Source: Sphingopyxis sp. 113P3
Lineage (GTDB): Bacteria; Pseudomonadota; Alphaproteobacteria; Sphingomonadales; Sphingomonadaceae
Direction of reading: 5' to 3'
Length of the DNA stretch: 64,000 nt
Assembly: GCF_001278035.1 (NCBI RefSeq)
Contig: NZ_CP009452.1
Location: 4,001,501-4,065,500, forward strand
The translations under genes and the position numbers were made by a program. This document shows, one piece after another, positions 1-8,111 of this stretch. The notes under the pieces were generated by a model, which saw only the letters and a list, made by a program, of their open reading frames with translations, was not told the origin of the DNA and ran no database searches. The stretch's first letter is position 1; each line of letters opens with the position of its first letter.

Positions 1-812
1 ATCTCTCGTCAGCCAGACGCAAGGCCGCTGCCCGAAGCCGCGGCAGACCTCCGCTTCCCGAGGAAGAGCTCGTCGCGCGTATTCAGGCCCTGATCGCTGA
101 GCTGCCGACCTATGGCTACCGCCGGATCCACGCGCTCCTGCGGCGGCAGGCGCGCAATGGCGGGCCATCTGCGCCCAATGCCAAGCGGGTCTACCGGGTG
201 ATGAAGGTGCATGGCCTGCTGCTCCAGCGCCATAGCGGCAAGGCGGACGAGCGTCGCCACGATGGGCGCGTCGCCGTCGATACTCGCAACACCCGCTGGT
301 GCTCCGACGGCTTCGAAATCGGCTGCGACAACGGCGAGAAGGTGCGGGTCGCCTTCTCTCTGGACTGCTGCGATCGCGAGGCGATGGGCTTTGTTGCCAC
401 CACTGCCGGCATATCTGCCGAGGATGTGCGCGACCTCATGACCGCCACCGTCGAGCACCGCTTCGGCCGTGTGAACAGGCTGCCCTCTACCATCGAGTGG
501 CTGACCGACAACGGTAGCTGCTACACCGCCAGAGAGACCCGCCGCTTCGCCCGCGAGATCAACCTCAGGCCGCGCACAACCCCCATCGAAAGCCCACAAT
601 CCAACGGCATGGCCGAGGCGTTCGTGCGCACCATGAAGCGAGACTATGTCCGCGTCGCCGAAAAGCCCAACGCCAGAGCCGTGATCAACCAGCTGCCCAG
701 CTGGTTCCACCACTACAACACCGTCCATCCGCATCGCGCACTTGGCTACCTCGCCCCGCGCGAATACATCGTCCAATCAACCAGTGAGGAACTGTCCGGA
801 AATTAAGGGGCA
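1..812 (+). mobile_element. IS2-group (IS3 family) element, right part only
   Basis: This is the right-hand part of an insertion sequence whose left end lies outside the window. It carries the OrfB transposase reading frame and ends just after its stop codon in a GGAAATTAAGGGGCA-type terminus that resembles IS2-group ends. Immediately after this end the sequence continues in the middle of an IS481-type transposase frame, so the element appears to have inserted into that gene. The right end at about 812 is inferred from that junction, because the left terminal repeat is not visible. Confidence 0.7.
3..806 (+). CDS. IS2-group IS3-family transposase OrfB, 5' partial
   Basis: DDE transposase OrfB of the IS2 group, which catalyses strand transfer of the element. 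The frame is open from the first bases of the window, so the N-terminus is missing. The HTH_21-like stretch ELPTYGYRRIHALLRRQ is near the start, followed by the rve integrase core. The catalytic triad is visible: D in WCSDGFE, D in WLTDNGS and E in SNGMAEAF. The C-terminal YNTVHPHRALGY motif is typical of IS3-family OrfB. An internal ATG at 198 is not the true start, since homology continues upstream of it. The remaining reading frame looks intact. Confidence 0.88.
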   Translation, partial: LSSARRKAAARSRGRPPLPEEELVARIQALIAELPTYGYRRIHALLRRQARNGGPSAPNAKRVYRVMKVHGLLLQRHSGKADERRHDGRVAVDTRNTRWCSDGFEIGCDNGEKVRVAFSLDCCDREAMGFVATTAGISAEDVRDLMTATVEHRFGRVNRLPSTIEWLTDNGSCYTARETRRFAREINLRPRTTPIESPQSNGMAEAFVRTMKRDYVRVAEKPNARAVINQLPSWFHHYNTVHPHRALGYLAPREYIVQSTSEELSGN

Positions 813-1889
813 ACGACAATTTCTCGCAAGACGGGCTACAAGATATTCAATCGCTATCAGCACCATGGCCTGGATGCGCTGACCGATCGATCGAGACGGC
901 CCGTCCGTTACGCCAACCAACTGCCAGAGCCAGTTGAACGAATGATCGTCCGGGCCAAGCAGGATAAACCTCACTGGGGTGCGCGTAAGATCCGTGAGCT
1001 GCTGGTCAGGCGCCTCGCCGGCGACGTGCGCATACCCGCGAAGAGCACGATCCATGCGGTGCTCGATCGGCACGGCCTCGTCCAGCGGATGCGAAGGCGC
1101 AAGCGCGCAACCGGAACGCCGCTTTCCCCAGGCACCAAGCCCAACGATCTTTGGTGCGTTGACTTCAAGGGCGAGTTCAAGCTCGGCAATGGCCGATATT
1201 GCTATCCCCTCACAGTCACCGACCACGCCTCACGCTATCTGCTCTTGTGCGAGGCACTCGAATCGGTCCGCGAAGACCTGGCCTTTCCGGCCTTCGAGCA
1301 GCTGTTCAGGGAGCGCGGCCTGCCCGGCGCCATCCGCTCCGACAATGGCGTGCCCTTCGCCAGCCCCAACGGGCTCTACAACCTCTCCAGACTCGCCGTC
1401 TGGTGGCTCAGGCTCGGTATAGAGATCGAACGCATCAAGCCGGGGCAGCCACAGCAAAATGGCCGTCATGAGCGAATGCACCTGACGTTGAAAAAGGAGG
1501 CAACCAGACCGGCAGGAGCCAACTTCCTCCAGCAGCAGGCGAAGTTCGATGCCTTCACCGCTGAGTTCAACAAAGAGCGACCGCACGAGGCGCTCGGAAT
1601 GAAGGTCCCAGCCGATACCTATCAGCCCTCAGCGCGCGATTATCACGGCCTTCCAGAGCTCACCTATCCGCTCCACGACAAGGATGTCATCGTCACATCC
1701 TGTGGACGCATCTGCATGCACAGAAAGAAGATCAACATATCGACCGTCCTCGCCGGACAGCGCCTCGGCATCAAGGAAATCGACGAGGGCATCTGGCTCG
1801 TCAGCTTCATGCATTACGACTTGGGATATATCGACTTGGAGCAGAAAACCCTGCAAACCCTCGACAACCCGTTCGGCGCGAGGTTGTAA
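807..1889 (+). pseudogene. IS481-family transposase, 5' truncated by the IS2-like element
   Basis: Transposase with an rve integrase core. An ATG at 942 gives 315 residues, but the same frame is open back to 807 and encodes the end of an N-terminal helix-turn-helix (SRKTGYKIFNRYQHHGL, then a DRSRRP linker), as in IS481 transposases. The triad is visible: D in LWCVDFKG, D in IRSDNGVPF and E in NGRHERMH. The roughly 30 residues expected before SRKTGY are missing because the neighbouring IS2-like element ends exactly there. The protein could be made from the internal ATG, but without its full DNA-binding domain it is probably inactive. Confidence 0.8.
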
Positions 1890-2008
1890 CATGGTGTAAT
1901 TGCGGGTTTAGTGGTTCGCGCGGTGATGCCAGGAGTGGCTGTTCCCCAGTATGATGGAAGTACGGGCTCACGATCAGACGCCGGGCCCAACATCAACGGA
2001 GAACAGCC
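1890..2008 (+). other. Non-coding junction between IS481 remnant and IS110 gene
   Basis: These 119 bp must hold the right end of the IS481 remnant and the start of the following IS110-family element. No clear terminal inverted repeats are visible, as expected because many IS110 elements lack them. Part of this stretch could be the non-coding end that in the IS110 group is transcribed into a bridge RNA; that is inference from the family, not something the sequence proves. Confidence 0.4.
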
Positions 2009-3034
2009 ATGGACGAGTATATTGGCCTTGACGTTTCGATGAAAGACACTGCCGTTTCCATTCGCCGGGCGGGGGAGCGGATCTGGCGCGGAAAGTGCCC
2101 TTCAGACCCGAAGCTGATCGCCGAGTTGATCCGCAAGCATGCGCCTGGCGCAAAGCGGGTCGTGTTCGAGACCGGACCTTTGTCGGTGTGGTTCTATCAT
2201 GCGCTGAGGCAGGAGGGTCTGCCGGCGATCTGCGTCGATGCGCGTCATGCCAAGGCGGCACTGGATATGGCAGCCAACAAGACCGACGCCAACGACGCCG
2301 ATGGCCTGGCGCAGCTCGCCGAAGTGGGCTTCTTCCGCGAAGTGCGCGTAAAGGGCTTTGACAGTATGCAAACGCGGACGCTGATCGCCGCGCGCATGCG
2401 ACTGCTCAGGATCACGACCGAACTCTCCAACCAGATCCGCGGGCTGATGAAGACCTTCGGTCTCGTTGTCCCAGCCGGCAAGGGCAGCCGGTTCGAGAGA
2501 CATGTCCAGGAGCGTCTCATCGATCAACAGGAGGTAGCGTCGATCGTGCGGCCGCTGCTCGAGGTCTGGCGTGCGGCCCGCCAGCGCGCAGCAGAGCTGG
2601 GCGAGCAGCTCGTCACGGCCGCGCGCAAGAGCGAGGCGTGCCAGATCCTGATGTCGATTCCAGGGGTGGGCGCCGTGACTGCGACGGCGTTTGCCACGGC
2701 GATCGAGGACCCCGGGAACTTCAGGAAATCACGATCCGTCGGCGCCTGGCTGGGGCTGACGACGCGGCGCTACCAGTCGGGCGAGGTCGACTATGACGGG
2801 CACATCTCGCGGCGGGGCGACAGCTATGTGCGCGGGCTGCTCTATGAGGCGGCAACCGTGATGCTGACGCGAAGCACCGCCGACAACCGGCTGCGAACTT
2901 GGGGACTTCAGCTCAAGGAACGGATCGGCTTCAAGCGAGCCGCCGTCGCACTGGCGCGCAAGCTCGCCGTCACCATGCATGCGATGCTCAAGTCAGGAAC
3001 GCTTTTCGAAAGGAGTGCACCAGCCGCGCAGTAA
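2009..3034 (+). CDS. IS110-family transposase (DEDD)
   Basis: A 341-residue recombinase of the IS110 family. The N-terminal RuvC-like DEDD domain shows IGLDVS (first D), VVFETGPLS (E) and the TDANDADGLA pair of aspartates. The C-terminal Transposase_20 domain has the helix-hairpin-helix motif SIPGVGAVTATAF near residue 210 and GAWLGLTTRRYQSG, the region of the catalytic serine, at about 245-265. The ATG follows a CGGAGAACAGCC ribosome-binding region. Length and motifs are complete, so the protein is probably functional. It is convergent with, and clearly different from, the second IS110-type gene at 3294-4235. Confidence 0.92.
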   Translation: MDEYIGLDVSMKDTAVSIRRAGERIWRGKCPSDPKLIAELIRKHAPGAKRVVFETGPLSVWFYHALRQEGLPAICVDARHAKAALDMAANKTDANDADGLAQLAEVGFFREVRVKGFDSMQTRTLIAARMRLLRITTELSNQIRGLMKTFGLVVPAGKGSRFERHVQERLIDQQEVASIVRPLLEVWRAARQRAAELGEQLVTAARKSEACQILMSIPGVGAVTATAFATAIEDPGNFRKSRSVGAWLGLTTRRYQSGEVDYDGHISRRGDSYVRGLLYEAATVMLTRSTADNRLRTWGLQLKERIGFKRAAVALARKLAVTMHAMLKSGTLFERSAPAAQ

Positions 3035-3293
3035 AGTCGTCCCGGGCGCTCGCTCCTTGGGTCGCCTGGGCGCCTCCCTGCCGGGGCGTGGGCAGAGCCA
3101 TTCCGAGACATGGGATGCACCGCTGGCTCAGCCGAGTGCGCGTGTAACATTGGAAGGCTCACCCCGCGAAGCTCCATCATGCGGCGACTCATGTCGACCG
3201 CGAAGACGACCCTGCAACCGGCAAGGCAGGCATTAGGCTTCGAAAATGGAAAAAGAGACCGCGAAAGGTGTCCGCAATTAGTTTCCGTTGTGA
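3035..3293. other. Non-coding spacer between two convergent IS110 transposases
   Basis: These 259 bp separate the stop codons of two convergent IS110-family genes and must contain at least one end of each element. No conserved coding frame is visible. In IS1111-group members the bridge RNA is encoded on this 3' side of the transposase, so this is one of the places to look for it. The exact element ends cannot be set without comparison copies. Confidence 0.4.
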
Positions 3294-4235
3294 TCAAGCC
3301 CGTTTTTCAACCCATAGGCGGTCGGCTTTAATCAGCGCGTTGACCATGACGATGAGCTTGCGCATAAGTGTGACCACAGCGACCTTTGCCGGTTTTCCGG
3401 ACGCGATGAGGCTTTGATATTTTGCTTTGAGATCTGGATTGTAGCGGGCGGCAACGAGGGCCGGCATGTAAAGCGCACGTCTTACATTGGCCCGTCCCCC
3501 TTGAATAAAACTGCGCCCTTTCCATTGCCCCGATTGACGGGCGACGGGAGCCAGGCCTGCAAGGGAAGCGACTTGTTTAGGATCCAGTGCTCCTAGCTCT
3601 GGCATGGTTGCGACCAACTGGTCGGCGGTACGTGTGCCTACCCCGGCAATACTGGAGATGATTTCGTGCCGCCGCGCCAACTCTGCGTCAGCAGCAATGA
3701 TCGTCGCAAGCTCGACATCGACCTGTTTGATATGCTGCTCAATCTGATCCAGGCGCTTTTTGTGCTGACGCTTGAGGAGAGGTAGCGTCAGGTTCTTCGC
3801 TTGATTTTGAAGCGCGATCTTATCACGGACCAAGCCATCGCGAGCGCTGATCAATTCGGCGAGCTTGGCTTGCTTGGGCGTATTTGCCGGGCGTACGGGA
3901 GGCTGGAGCGTCGTCGCCATACGGGCCAGAATCACCGCATCAATCTTATCCGTCTTGGCGAGAGTGCCTATCGCTTGGGCGAACCGCCGTGCGCGAGCCG
4001 GGTTGAGCTTGACGCATGGCAGGTCCGATAAAGCCTGCTCGAGCTGTCGGTGGTATGCGCCAGTAGCCTCATAGGCGATCCGATCGATCTGCCATTGCCC
4101 GAGCCAATCTATCAGCTCCCTGTGGCCTTTGGCGGTATTGGTGAATTGCCGCTCGCAGCCTGCAGGATGGGCATATACATCAAGGGTCGCTTTTGAGATG
4201 TCGATGCCGATGGTTTGGGGTATGGGATTGTCCAT
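3294..4235 (-). CDS. IS110-family transposase, second type
   Basis: A 313-residue IS110-family recombinase on the minus strand. The N-terminal DEDD domain shows TIGIDISKATLDVYA, AYEATGAYHRQLE and KTDKIDAVILARM. A charged coiled region at about 140-185 joins it to a Transposase_20 domain with SIAGVGTRTADQLVATMPELG and GLAPVARQSGQWKGRSFI. It differs from the 341-residue protein at 2009-3034 in length, linker and C-terminus, so the two represent separate elements. The frame is intact. Its upstream non-coding region (4236-4445) contains inverted repeats. Confidence 0.92.
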   Translation of the reverse strand: MDNPIPQTIGIDISKATLDVYAHPAGCERQFTNTAKGHRELIDWLGQWQIDRIAYEATGAYHRQLEQALSDLPCVKLNPARARRFAQAIGTLAKTDKIDAVILARMATTLQPPVRPANTPKQAKLAELISARDGLVRDKIALQNQAKNLTLPLLKRQHKKRLDQIEQHIKQVDVELATIIAADAELARRHEIISSIAGVGTRTADQLVATMPELGALDPKQVASLAGLAPVARQSGQWKGRSFIQGGRANVRRALYMPALVAARYNPDLKAKYQSLIASGKPAKVAVVTLMRKLIVMVNALIKADRLWVEKRA

Positions 4236-4445
4236 CTTTTCCGCTGTCCTACTCTTGTCATCCGGGCCCGAAGCCCTGGTTTCCGTCCAGGTCTGGTGGA
4301 AAAGAAAGGGGTGATCACACTAATCGACGGTCCTCCACGACCGAGACAACTTCGATCCATCCCCTTCCGCCCGATCCGGGGTGGCCACCCCGGATCGGGC
4401 AGCCCTTAATGCCCACAACCGCCAGAAAAGTCATAAGACAAGACG
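4236..4445. other. Structured non-coding region upstream of the second IS110 gene
   Basis: No coding frame is supported here. On the strand of the IS110 gene the 5' region can form small hairpins (TTTCC...GGAAA near 4280-4303 and GGGC...GCCC near 4265-4277). For IS110-group elements this left non-coding end is where the bridge RNA is transcribed, so it is a candidate for that RNA. A perfect 32-bp palindrome lies further out at 4369-4400. Confidence 0.45.
4369..4400. repeat. Perfect 32-bp palindrome
   Basis: Two 16-bp arms (GCCCGATCCGGGGTGG and its exact complement) meet without a spacer. It lies between the second IS110 gene and the ISL3 element. It could be a REP-like or terminator-like host sequence targeted by the IS110 element, or part of an element end. 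There is no T-run beside it. Confidence 0.85.
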
Positions 4446-4474
4446 GGCTCTTCCTCGTGAACGGGGGATGAGGG
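4446..4474 (+). repeat. ISL3 left terminal inverted repeat
   Basis: 29-bp end of the ISL3 element starting GGCTCTTCCTCGTGAACG. It differs from the complement of the right end only at the tenth base (T for C). Confidence 0.9.
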
Positions 4475-4511
4475 AAATTGGGTTAGACTTGTCATAGGAA
4501 GGACAAGTCTG

Positions 4512-5717
4512 ATGAAGAAGAAGGCTGATCAGGGAATCGACGGCATATTAGGGCTGTCGGATGTTGAGATTGTCCGTGTCGAGCGGCGACGCGACATTCG
4601 TGTGTGGGCGCGGCCAACGAAGCGGCCTGTTTGCCTTTATTGCGGCCACGGGGGGCTGCGGATCAAGGCGACTTATGAGCGCGAGCTCAAGCACACGCGT
4701 CAAGGCAACCAGATCCTGATCGTGCACCTTGCGGTGCCCAAATATCATTGTGCCGGTTGCGGCCGCTATTTCCGTCATCGCTTTTCGGGCATCCGTCCGC
4801 GCTATCGCGCGACGGAGACGTACCGTCTTGAGGTCTTCGACGGTCACCACGGAGGCATCAGCCAAAGCCAGTTGACGAGCACCCATGCGATCGGCAGTGC
4901 AACCATCGAGCGCTGGTATCATCATTTCATCGAACAGCGCGTCTCGGAGCTGTCCGGTCGGCCCTGCCCGCAGGTCCTGGGGATCGACGAGCATTTTTTC
5001 TCGCGCAAGAGAGGCTATGCGACGACATTTGTCGATCTGAAGAATCACAAGGTCTACGATGTCGTCCCGGGACGCTCGGAAGACAGTTTACGAAGCTATT
5101 TGCGAAGGTTGCCAGGGCGCGACAAGGTCAAGGTCATCGTGATGGACCTGTCGGAAACCTATCGCGCAATCGCCCGCAAATATTTTCCGAACGCGAAGAT
5201 CGTCGCCGATCGCTTCCATGTCATTCGGCTGCTCAACCAGCATTTCCTCGAAGGATGGAAGCGCTTCGATCCCGAGGGCCGAAAGAATCGCGGGCTGCTC
5301 AGTTTGATGCGGCGCCATCGATGGAAGCTAAGCGAAGAACAGCGCAAAAGGCTGGCCGTCTACCTGAAAGCCAATCCGGTGCTCGAAGCCCTCTACACTG
5401 CCAAGCAGGACATGGCCCTCCTGCTGACGCAAAAATCCCTCAATGCCAAAAAGGCCAGCCAGCTTATCCCCGACCTGCTCAGGCTGATCGATCAGTTCGC
5501 CGCCAGCCCCCTCAAGTCCCTCGCCGATACCCTGACCAGCTGGCTCGAGCCCGTCGCCCGCATGTGGCGCTTTTCCAGGAACAATGGAATCACCGAGGGC
5601 TTTCACACAAAGATGGAGATGATCTCGCGCCGCGCGTTCGGCTTCCGCAACTTTCACAACTACCGCTTGCGCGTGCTCGCTCTTTGCGGTTGGAATGGCG
5701 TCATCAATCGGGTCTGA
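4512..5717 (+). CDS. ISL3-family transposase
   Basis: A 401-residue DDE transposase of the ISL3 family. The N-terminus carries a zinc-finger-like pair, CLYCGH at about 37 and CAGCGRYF at about 80, used for end binding. A helix-turn-helix region follows (about 115-135), then the catalytic core: D in VLGIDEHFFS, D in VIVMDLSETY and E in NNGITEGFHTKM, with VADRFHVIRLLN between. The C-terminal RAFGFRNFHNYRLRVL is characteristic of the family. Start and stop lie inside the 29-bp terminal repeats and the frame is uninterrupted, so the element looks competent. Confidence 0.94.
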   Translation: MKKKADQGIDGILGLSDVEIVRVERRRDIRVWARPTKRPVCLYCGHGGLRIKATYERELKHTRQGNQILIVHLAVPKYHCAGCGRYFRHRFSGIRPRYRATETYRLEVFDGHHGGISQSQLTSTHAIGSATIERWYHHFIEQRVSELSGRPCPQVLGIDEHFFSRKRGYATTFVDLKNHKVYDVVPGRSEDSLRSYLRRLPGRDKVKVIVMDLSETYRAIARKYFPNAKIVADRFHVIRLLNQHFLEGWKRFDPEGRKNRGLLSLMRRHRWKLSEEQRKRLAVYLKANPVLEALYTAKQDMALLLTQKSLNAKKASQLIPDLLRLIDQFAASPLKSLADTLTSWLEPVARMWRFSRNNGITEGFHTKMEMISRRAFGFRNFHNYRLRVLALCGWNGVINRV

Positions 5718-5721
5718 TCCA

Positions 5722-5750
5722 CCCTCATCCCCCGTTCACGGGGAAGAGCC
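5722..5750 (-). repeat. ISL3 right terminal inverted repeat
   Basis: 29-bp right end of the ISL3 element, reading outward on the minus strand as GGCTCTTCCCCGTGAACG. It starts 4 bp after the transposase stop codon. Confidence 0.9.
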
Positions 5751-5814
5751 ATTAGACGACCCATGTCTCCGGTACGAAACGTTACCCATGTGTCCGGGCT
5801 GGACAGTTCCGAAG

Positions 5815-5859
5815 TGGTGCACCCGACAGGATTCGAACCTGTGACCTTCGCCTTCGGAG
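5815..5859 (-). other. tRNA-Arg(CCG) 3' fragment, likely island attachment site
   Basis: On the minus strand these 45 nt are positions 32-76 of a tRNA: anticodon loop CTCCGAA (anticodon CCG), 3' anticodon strand GGCGA, T-arm ACAGG-TTCGAAT-CCTGT, acceptor strand CGGGTGC, discriminator A and CCA. The 5' half (D-arm and 5' acceptor strand) is absent, so it is not a working tRNA. Breaking at the anticodon loop and lying 182 bp from a tyrosine integrase is the classic pattern of the duplicated attachment core left by a tRNA-targeting island. Because the missing half would be to the right, the integrated element should extend rightward. Confidence 0.85.
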
Positions 5860-6041
5860 GGGGTACTAGCATGTTTGCGCCAGCCTACGCCAGAGCAAGT
5901 TTTTCTAGCCTAAGCCACTATAATAAAACGCTATTCTTGATTTGTCGATCTGCGCTGCCGTAACCTTGAATTCGCCCTGATTTCCTTCCGCGTGCTTACG
6001 TGGTGCTTACGCGAAAACCGGGCCAAACGGGAGTAGGCTCG

Positions 6042-7379
6042 ATGGTCAAACTGACCAAGCGCGTTGTCGATGCAGCTGTAGCAGAGACGAAAGATTATGT
6101 CCTCTGGGACGATGAACTAATTGGCTTCGGGCTCCGGATATTCCCCACCGGCAAGCGCAGCTACCTCATTCAGTATCGCGCCGGAGGCCGCTCGCGTCGT
6201 TACACGATCGGCATCCATGGAGTCTGGACCCCGGAAACTGCCAGGCGGGAGGCCAAGTCCCAGCTCGGTAGGGTTGCTCAAGGCGAGGACCCTGCCGAAG
6301 AACGGGCCGAACTCAACAAAGCGATGTCGATGAAGGAGCTATGCGAGCTCTACATGCAGGATCTCAGGGATGGACTCATTCTGGGCAAAGGGGGCCGCCC
6401 GAAGAAGCAATCGACCGTCGACATCGATCTGGGCCGGATCGAACGGCACGTCATCCCGCTCCTCGGATCCCGCCGGGTCAAAGACCTCACTAAGGCGATC
6501 CTCACGAAAGCCATGCGCGATATCATGGCGGGGAAGACCAAAGCCTTCATCAAGACCAAAAAGCTCCGCGGCCGCGCCAATGTGCGGGGTGGGCCAGGCA
6601 CGGCGGCTCGGACGCTGGGGTTGATTGGCGGAATACTGACCTATGCCGTCGATCTCGGCATCATCGACAGCAATCCCGCGCATGGCATCAAGCGTCCCAA
6701 AGACAATGTCCGTTCGCGGCGTCTCAACGACGGCGAGTATCGAATTCTTGGCCGCATGCTCAAGGCCGCTGCGCAAATCGAGAAGTTCGGCCCGACGATC
6801 GATATCATCCGGCAAATCGCACTTACAGGTTGCCGACGCGGTGAGATTATCAATCTCAAATGGTGCGATGTCGATATCGACGGAAGTTGCCTTCGCCTCT
6901 CCGAGAGCAAGGAAGGAAAGTCGGTCCGCCCTGTCGGCTTGCCGGTTGTAGAGTTCCTCGAGCAGCATCAAGGCGAAGACAATGGCACATATGTGTTTCC
7001 TGGCCCGCGCGGTGAGGACACGGCATTTGGCGGCTTTCCAAACCATTGGGACGAGATATTCCTGGGCTCGCCCCTCGAAGGCGTCACTGCGCATGTTCTG
7101 CGCCACAGCTTCGCCAGCATCGGTAATGACCTGGGCTTCACCGAGGTCACCATCGCCGCCCTTATGGGTCATGCGAAGGGGTCGGTAACGAGCAAATATA
7201 TCCATGTCCTGGACGCGGCGTTGATTATGGCGGCCGACACACTGGCCGGCTACATTGCCGCCCTGCTCGACGGAAGAATCTTCAAGCAGCGTGCGTATTC
7301 GCTCGATCGCGCATCGCGGAAGGCGGCTCTCTCCGAGTTCCTCGATCGACAGGAGGCACCAATTCGCAAGGCAGCCTAG
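6042..7379 (+). CDS. Tyrosine-type site-specific integrase (P4/DUF4102 type)
   Basis: A 445-residue tyrosine recombinase that catalyses integration and excision of a genomic island at a tRNA gene. The N-terminal DUF4102 arm-binding domain is MVKLTKRVVD...FGLRIFPTGKRSY, about 1-90. A SAM-like core-binding domain covers about 100-215, and the C-terminal catalytic domain shows R in TGCRRGEIINL, HxxR in HVLRHSF, GH in LMGHAKG and the nucleophile Y in SKYIHV. The ATG at 6042 is preferred over an in-frame GTG at 6000 because it follows GGGAG and begins the conserved domain. It lies beside the tRNA-Arg 3' fragment and reads away from it. Confidence 0.92.
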   Translation: MVKLTKRVVDAAVAETKDYVLWDDELIGFGLRIFPTGKRSYLIQYRAGGRSRRYTIGIHGVWTPETARREAKSQLGRVAQGEDPAEERAELNKAMSMKELCELYMQDLRDGLILGKGGRPKKQSTVDIDLGRIERHVIPLLGSRRVKDLTKAILTKAMRDIMAGKTKAFIKTKKLRGRANVRGGPGTAARTLGLIGGILTYAVDLGIIDSNPAHGIKRPKDNVRSRRLNDGEYRILGRMLKAAAQIEKFGPTIDIIRQIALTGCRRGEIINLKWCDVDIDGSCLRLSESKEGKSVRPVGLPVVEFLEQHQGEDNGTYVFPGPRGEDTAFGGFPNHWDEIFLGSPLEGVTAHVLRHSFASIGNDLGFTEVTIAALMGHAKGSVTSKYIHVLDAALIMAADTLAGYIAALLDGRIFKQRAYSLDRASRKAALSEFLDRQEAPIRKAA

Positions 7380-7462
7380 CTGGGACAGGGTTACGCGATT
7401 TTGGAGGGAAGCTTGAATTCAGATCGCAAGCCGCAGTTAGCGGCGCGCCGAAATTCGACCAT

Positions 7463-7731
7463 CTACCTCCGCTTGGACTGGCTTTGGAAATACTTCCCCG
7501 GGGTGACGCCGGTCGCCTGACGGAACATACGGATGAAATTGCTGGCCGAGCCAAATGACAAATCCAGGGCGATATTGGTTATGGGCTCTCCTTCGGCCAA
7601 GCGAACCAGGGCGGCCCGAAGTCGCGCCTGTCTTCTGTAATCTGTAAAAGTCATATTCGCTTCACGCTCGAATGCGCGAGCCAGGGTCCTGCTGCTCGCG
7701 CCCAATTCGCTCGCCCACTCCGACAATGGTT
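7463..7731 (-). pseudogene. AraC-family regulator, C-terminal half (split by IS3)
   Basis: This encodes the two helix-turn-helix DNA-binding segments of an AraC/XylS regulator: LSEWASELGASSRTLARAF and later ITNIALDLSFGSASNFIRMFR, followed by GVTPGKYF. The gene is cut by an IS3-family element between codons for K and P. Removing the IS and one GTT copy joins this piece in frame to the piece at 9053-9542, giving a protein of about 251 residues. The half alone lacks its own start signals. Confidence 0.88.
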
Positions 7732-7758
7732 TGAAGCGCCCCGGGTTTCCCGGAGGCT
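7732..7758 (+). repeat. IS3 left terminal inverted repeat
   Basis: Left end of the IS3-family element, starting TGAAGCGCCCCGGG and lying directly after the GTT target copy. Confidence 0.88.
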
Positions 7759-7784
7759 CCTACTTGTGAGAAGAAGGAGCCACG

Positions 7785-8111
7785 ATGAGCAAGACGACGA
7801 ACAAGTTTTCACCTGAGGTCCGCGAACGCGCTGTCCGGATGGTTGACGAGCACCGCGCCGATTACGGATCGGAATGGGCGGCGATGACCTCGATTGCAGG
7901 CAAGATCGGCTGCACGGCAGAGACGCTGCGCCGCTGGTGCCGCGAGGAGGCGAGCCGACGAGCGGGGCCAGCGGCGCAAACCGCCAGCGACAAGGATCGG
8001 TTGAAGCAGCTTGAGCGCGAAGTGAAAGAGCTTCGCCGGGCCAACGAGATCCTGCGCAAGGCGTCGGCATATTTTGCGCAGGCGGAGCTCGACCGCCCCG
8101 GCAAATGGTGA
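7785..8111 (+). CDS. IS3-family transposase OrfA
   Basis: A 108-residue OrfA protein that binds the element ends. An N-terminal HTH_Tnp_1 domain (about 8-60, with [15 protein letters not shown] as recognition helix) is followed by a leucine-zipper-like coil ([24 protein letters not shown] pattern, about 68-95). The ATG follows AAGGAGCCACG. The 3' end overlaps orfB by a few bases in the -1 frame. In most IS3 members a -1 frameshift fuses the two, but no obvious A6G slippery heptamer is visible in the overlap. Confidence 0.9.
   Translation: MSKTTNKFSPEVRERAVRMVDEHRADYGSEWAAMTSIAGKIGCTAETLRRWCREEASRRAGPAAQTASDKDRLKQLEREVKELRRANEILRKASAYFAQAELDRPGKW

Larger units (their letters stand above)
4446..5750 (+). 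mobile_element. Complete ISL3-family insertion sequence
   Basis: A 1305-bp element bounded by 29-bp terminal inverted repeats that match at 28 of 29 positions and begin GGCTCTTCC. A single transposase gene fills the interior. The 8 bp flanking each side (ACAAGACG and ATTAGACG) agree at six positions, so an exact 8-bp target duplication, usual for ISL3, is not preserved. It sits directly left of the tRNA-Arg attachment fragment. Confidence 0.9.

Noticed and set aside
4438..5758. Exact 8-bp target duplication around the ISL3 element
   Set aside because: The flanks ACAAGACG and ATTAGACG match at only six of eight positions.
5815..5895. Functional tRNA-Arg gene
   Set aside because: Only positions 32-76 are present; no D-arm or 5' acceptor strand pairs with the 3' end.
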